Source: Patescibacteria group bacterium (GTDB taxonomy: Bacteria; Patescibacteriota; Patescibacteriia; 2-12-FULL-60-25). From it: 64,000 nt of DNA. The stretch spans positions 1 to 64,000 of the forward strand of contig JAQULH010000002.1 of NCBI GenBank assembly GCA_029004215.1. The letters are read 5' to 3'. The notes beneath the pieces were generated by a model, which worked only from the letters and a program-made list of their open reading frames with translations, had not been told where the DNA came from and made no database searches. A program made the translations under genes and the position numbers. Shown here piece after piece: positions 63,411 through 64,000 of the stretch. How positions within the stretch are numbered: position 1 is the stretch's first letter; every line of letters begins with the position of its first letter.

Positions 63411-63875
63411 ATGAAAAGTCCTACCTCGCGACAAAAACCATCAAAAGGCCTTAGCCTGGTTCTTGAGTTGGGGCAGGATGTTAAATTAACCAGCCAAACG
63501 ACCGGAAGCAAGCCAATAACCGCGGCTCTGAACATGTTGGTCGCCAATTTCCAGGAAGCCTTGGACGTCCCGCACGAGAGTTATCTGCTGAAAGATTTTT
63601 GCGGTTCTGACTTTTTCAAACGGAAATCAGGCTTAAGCGCCGAAACAATCTATCACAAAACTCAGGAGGGCGACCCCGAAGGAGCTGAACTTTTTGTGGA
63701 ATATGGGTCCCACTTGGGAGCTTTGGTTGCCAACCTGGAAAGGTTGCTCCAACCAACTGACATTACGATCAAAGGGCCTATGGCCAAGACATTTGACGCC
63801 TGGGGCCATGCCATGGGCAAAGCCCGGAAACAGCATTTAGGCAAAAAACCGTCGGTAAAAATCACCATAGCCTAA
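63411..63875 (+). CDS. ROK-like C-terminal domain protein, possible truncated kinase
   Basis: 154 residues. The second half follows the C-terminal half of ROK sugar kinases: A-E-T-I-Y-H-K-T-Q-E-G-D-P-E-G-A-E-L-F (about 78-96), then G-S-H-L-G-A-L-V-A-N-L and Q-P-T-D-I-T-I-K-G-P. The N-terminal ATPase half (D-x-G-x-T) and the H-x-C-x-C-G-x-x-G-C zinc motif of a full ROK protein are missing. It could be a retained domain of a broken gene or an independent regulator. Begins 1 nt after the glycosidase-like gene; its stop lies in the repeat that follows. Confidence 0.6.
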   Translation: MKSPTSRQKPSKGLSLVLELGQDVKLTSQTTGSKPITAALNMLVANFQEALDVPHESYLLKDFCGSDFFKRKSGLSAETIYHKTQEGDPEGAELFVEYGSHLGALVANLERLLQPTDITIKGPMAKTFDAWGHAMGKARKQHLGKKPSVKITIA

Positions 63876-63955
63876 CTCCTCCTGCCTCCTCTTACTTCGC
63901 AAGAGGAGGTTCTGACAGAACCCTCTCTTGTTTAAGAGAGGGCGGGGTGAGTTAG
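63872..63955. repeat. Nested palindromic repeat at a gene 3' end
   Basis: CTAACTC (63872-63878) faces GAGTTAG (63949-63955). Inside are two hairpins: CCTCCTCTT/AAGAGGAGG (63885-63893, 63901-63909) and CCCTCTCTT/AAGAGAGGG (63921-63929, 63934-63942). The outer left arm overlaps the stop of the ROK-like gene. Confidence 0.8.
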
Positions 63956-63959
63956 GACG

Positions 63960-63988
63960 TTGACTTATTTTGAGTTTTAACGTACACT
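63960..63988 (+). promoter_or_regulatory. Sigma70 promoter for a gene running off the right edge
   Basis: TTGACT (63960-63965), 17-nt spacer, TACACT (63983-63988). An ATG follows at 63997-63999 at the window edge, giving only one codon of the downstream gene. Confidence 0.65.
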
Positions 63989-64000
63989 TCGCACCTATGG

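Overview
The window looks like a chromosomal stretch of a Candidate Phyla Radiation (Patescibacteria) bacterium, probably parcubacterial. The evidence is the tight packing of genes on short or zero gaps, the general lack of Shine-Dalgarno sites before housekeeping genes, a protein with two CxxC-x17-CxxC zinc modules (a family I associate with these bacteria), a DUF4349 protein, and many small membrane-anchored proteins of unknown role. No marker such as 16S rRNA is present, so the placement is an inference.

Layout. 1-2.6 kb: clpB (minus strand, cut by the window edge) behind a perfect CIRCE/HrcA operator. 2.7-10.8 kb: a CruF-like membrane protein, rsmI, a deoxyribosyltransferase-like protein, an HD hydrolase, a DUF559 nuclease gene enclosed by hairpin-bearing inverted repeats, metG, cvpA, tatD and a small lipoprotein. 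10.8-18 kb: a complete F-type ATP synthase operon (gene-1 protein, B, E, F, H, A, G, D, C) behind a consensus promoter, then thpR and a WecG/TagA glycosyltransferase. 19.4-21.3 kb: a hairpin-rich inverted-repeat region and a minus-strand cluster of three unknown membrane proteins. 21.4-31.1 kb: gltX, an M23 peptidase, a Dus enzyme, uvrB, dnaG and rpoD. 31.1-32 kb: a long non-coding transcription unit with its own promoter, long-range helices and terminator, followed by tRNA-Asn(GUU). 32-36.6 kb: envelope proteins, a cold-shock protein and an XRE/DUF2178 pair with a large operator. 36.7-42.2 kb: purL and purB. 42.3-47.8 kb: small unknown proteins, a C39-like peptidase, an ABC-F ATPase and a BaiN-like flavoprotein. 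47.9-53.9 kb: a MarR-MFP-RND efflux operon. 53.9-64 kb: NUDIX, a 3D-domain protein, SDR, a beta-CASP nuclease, a 1091-residue repeat protein, an EamA transporter, a glycosidase-like protein and a ROK-like C-terminal fragment.

Two styles of gene organisation are interleaved. Most housekeeping genes sit in dense operons, start with little or no ribosome-binding site and have no visible terminator. A second set (the lipoprotein at 10.4 kb, the cluster at 19.7-21.3 kb, the gene at 32.2 kb, purL, purB and the three genes at 42.3-43.9 kb) has its own TTGAC-type promoter with 17-18 bp spacing, a good Shine-Dalgarno and usually a hairpin/T-run terminator. These look more G+C rich by eye.

The most interesting items are the roughly 710-nt structured RNA at 31.16-31.87 kb, the 28-residue-repeat protein at 58.2-61.5 kb, the inverted-repeat-bounded DUF559 unit at 6.47-6.95 kb, the two gene styles, and several families of palindromic repeats, some of which lie inside open coding frames.
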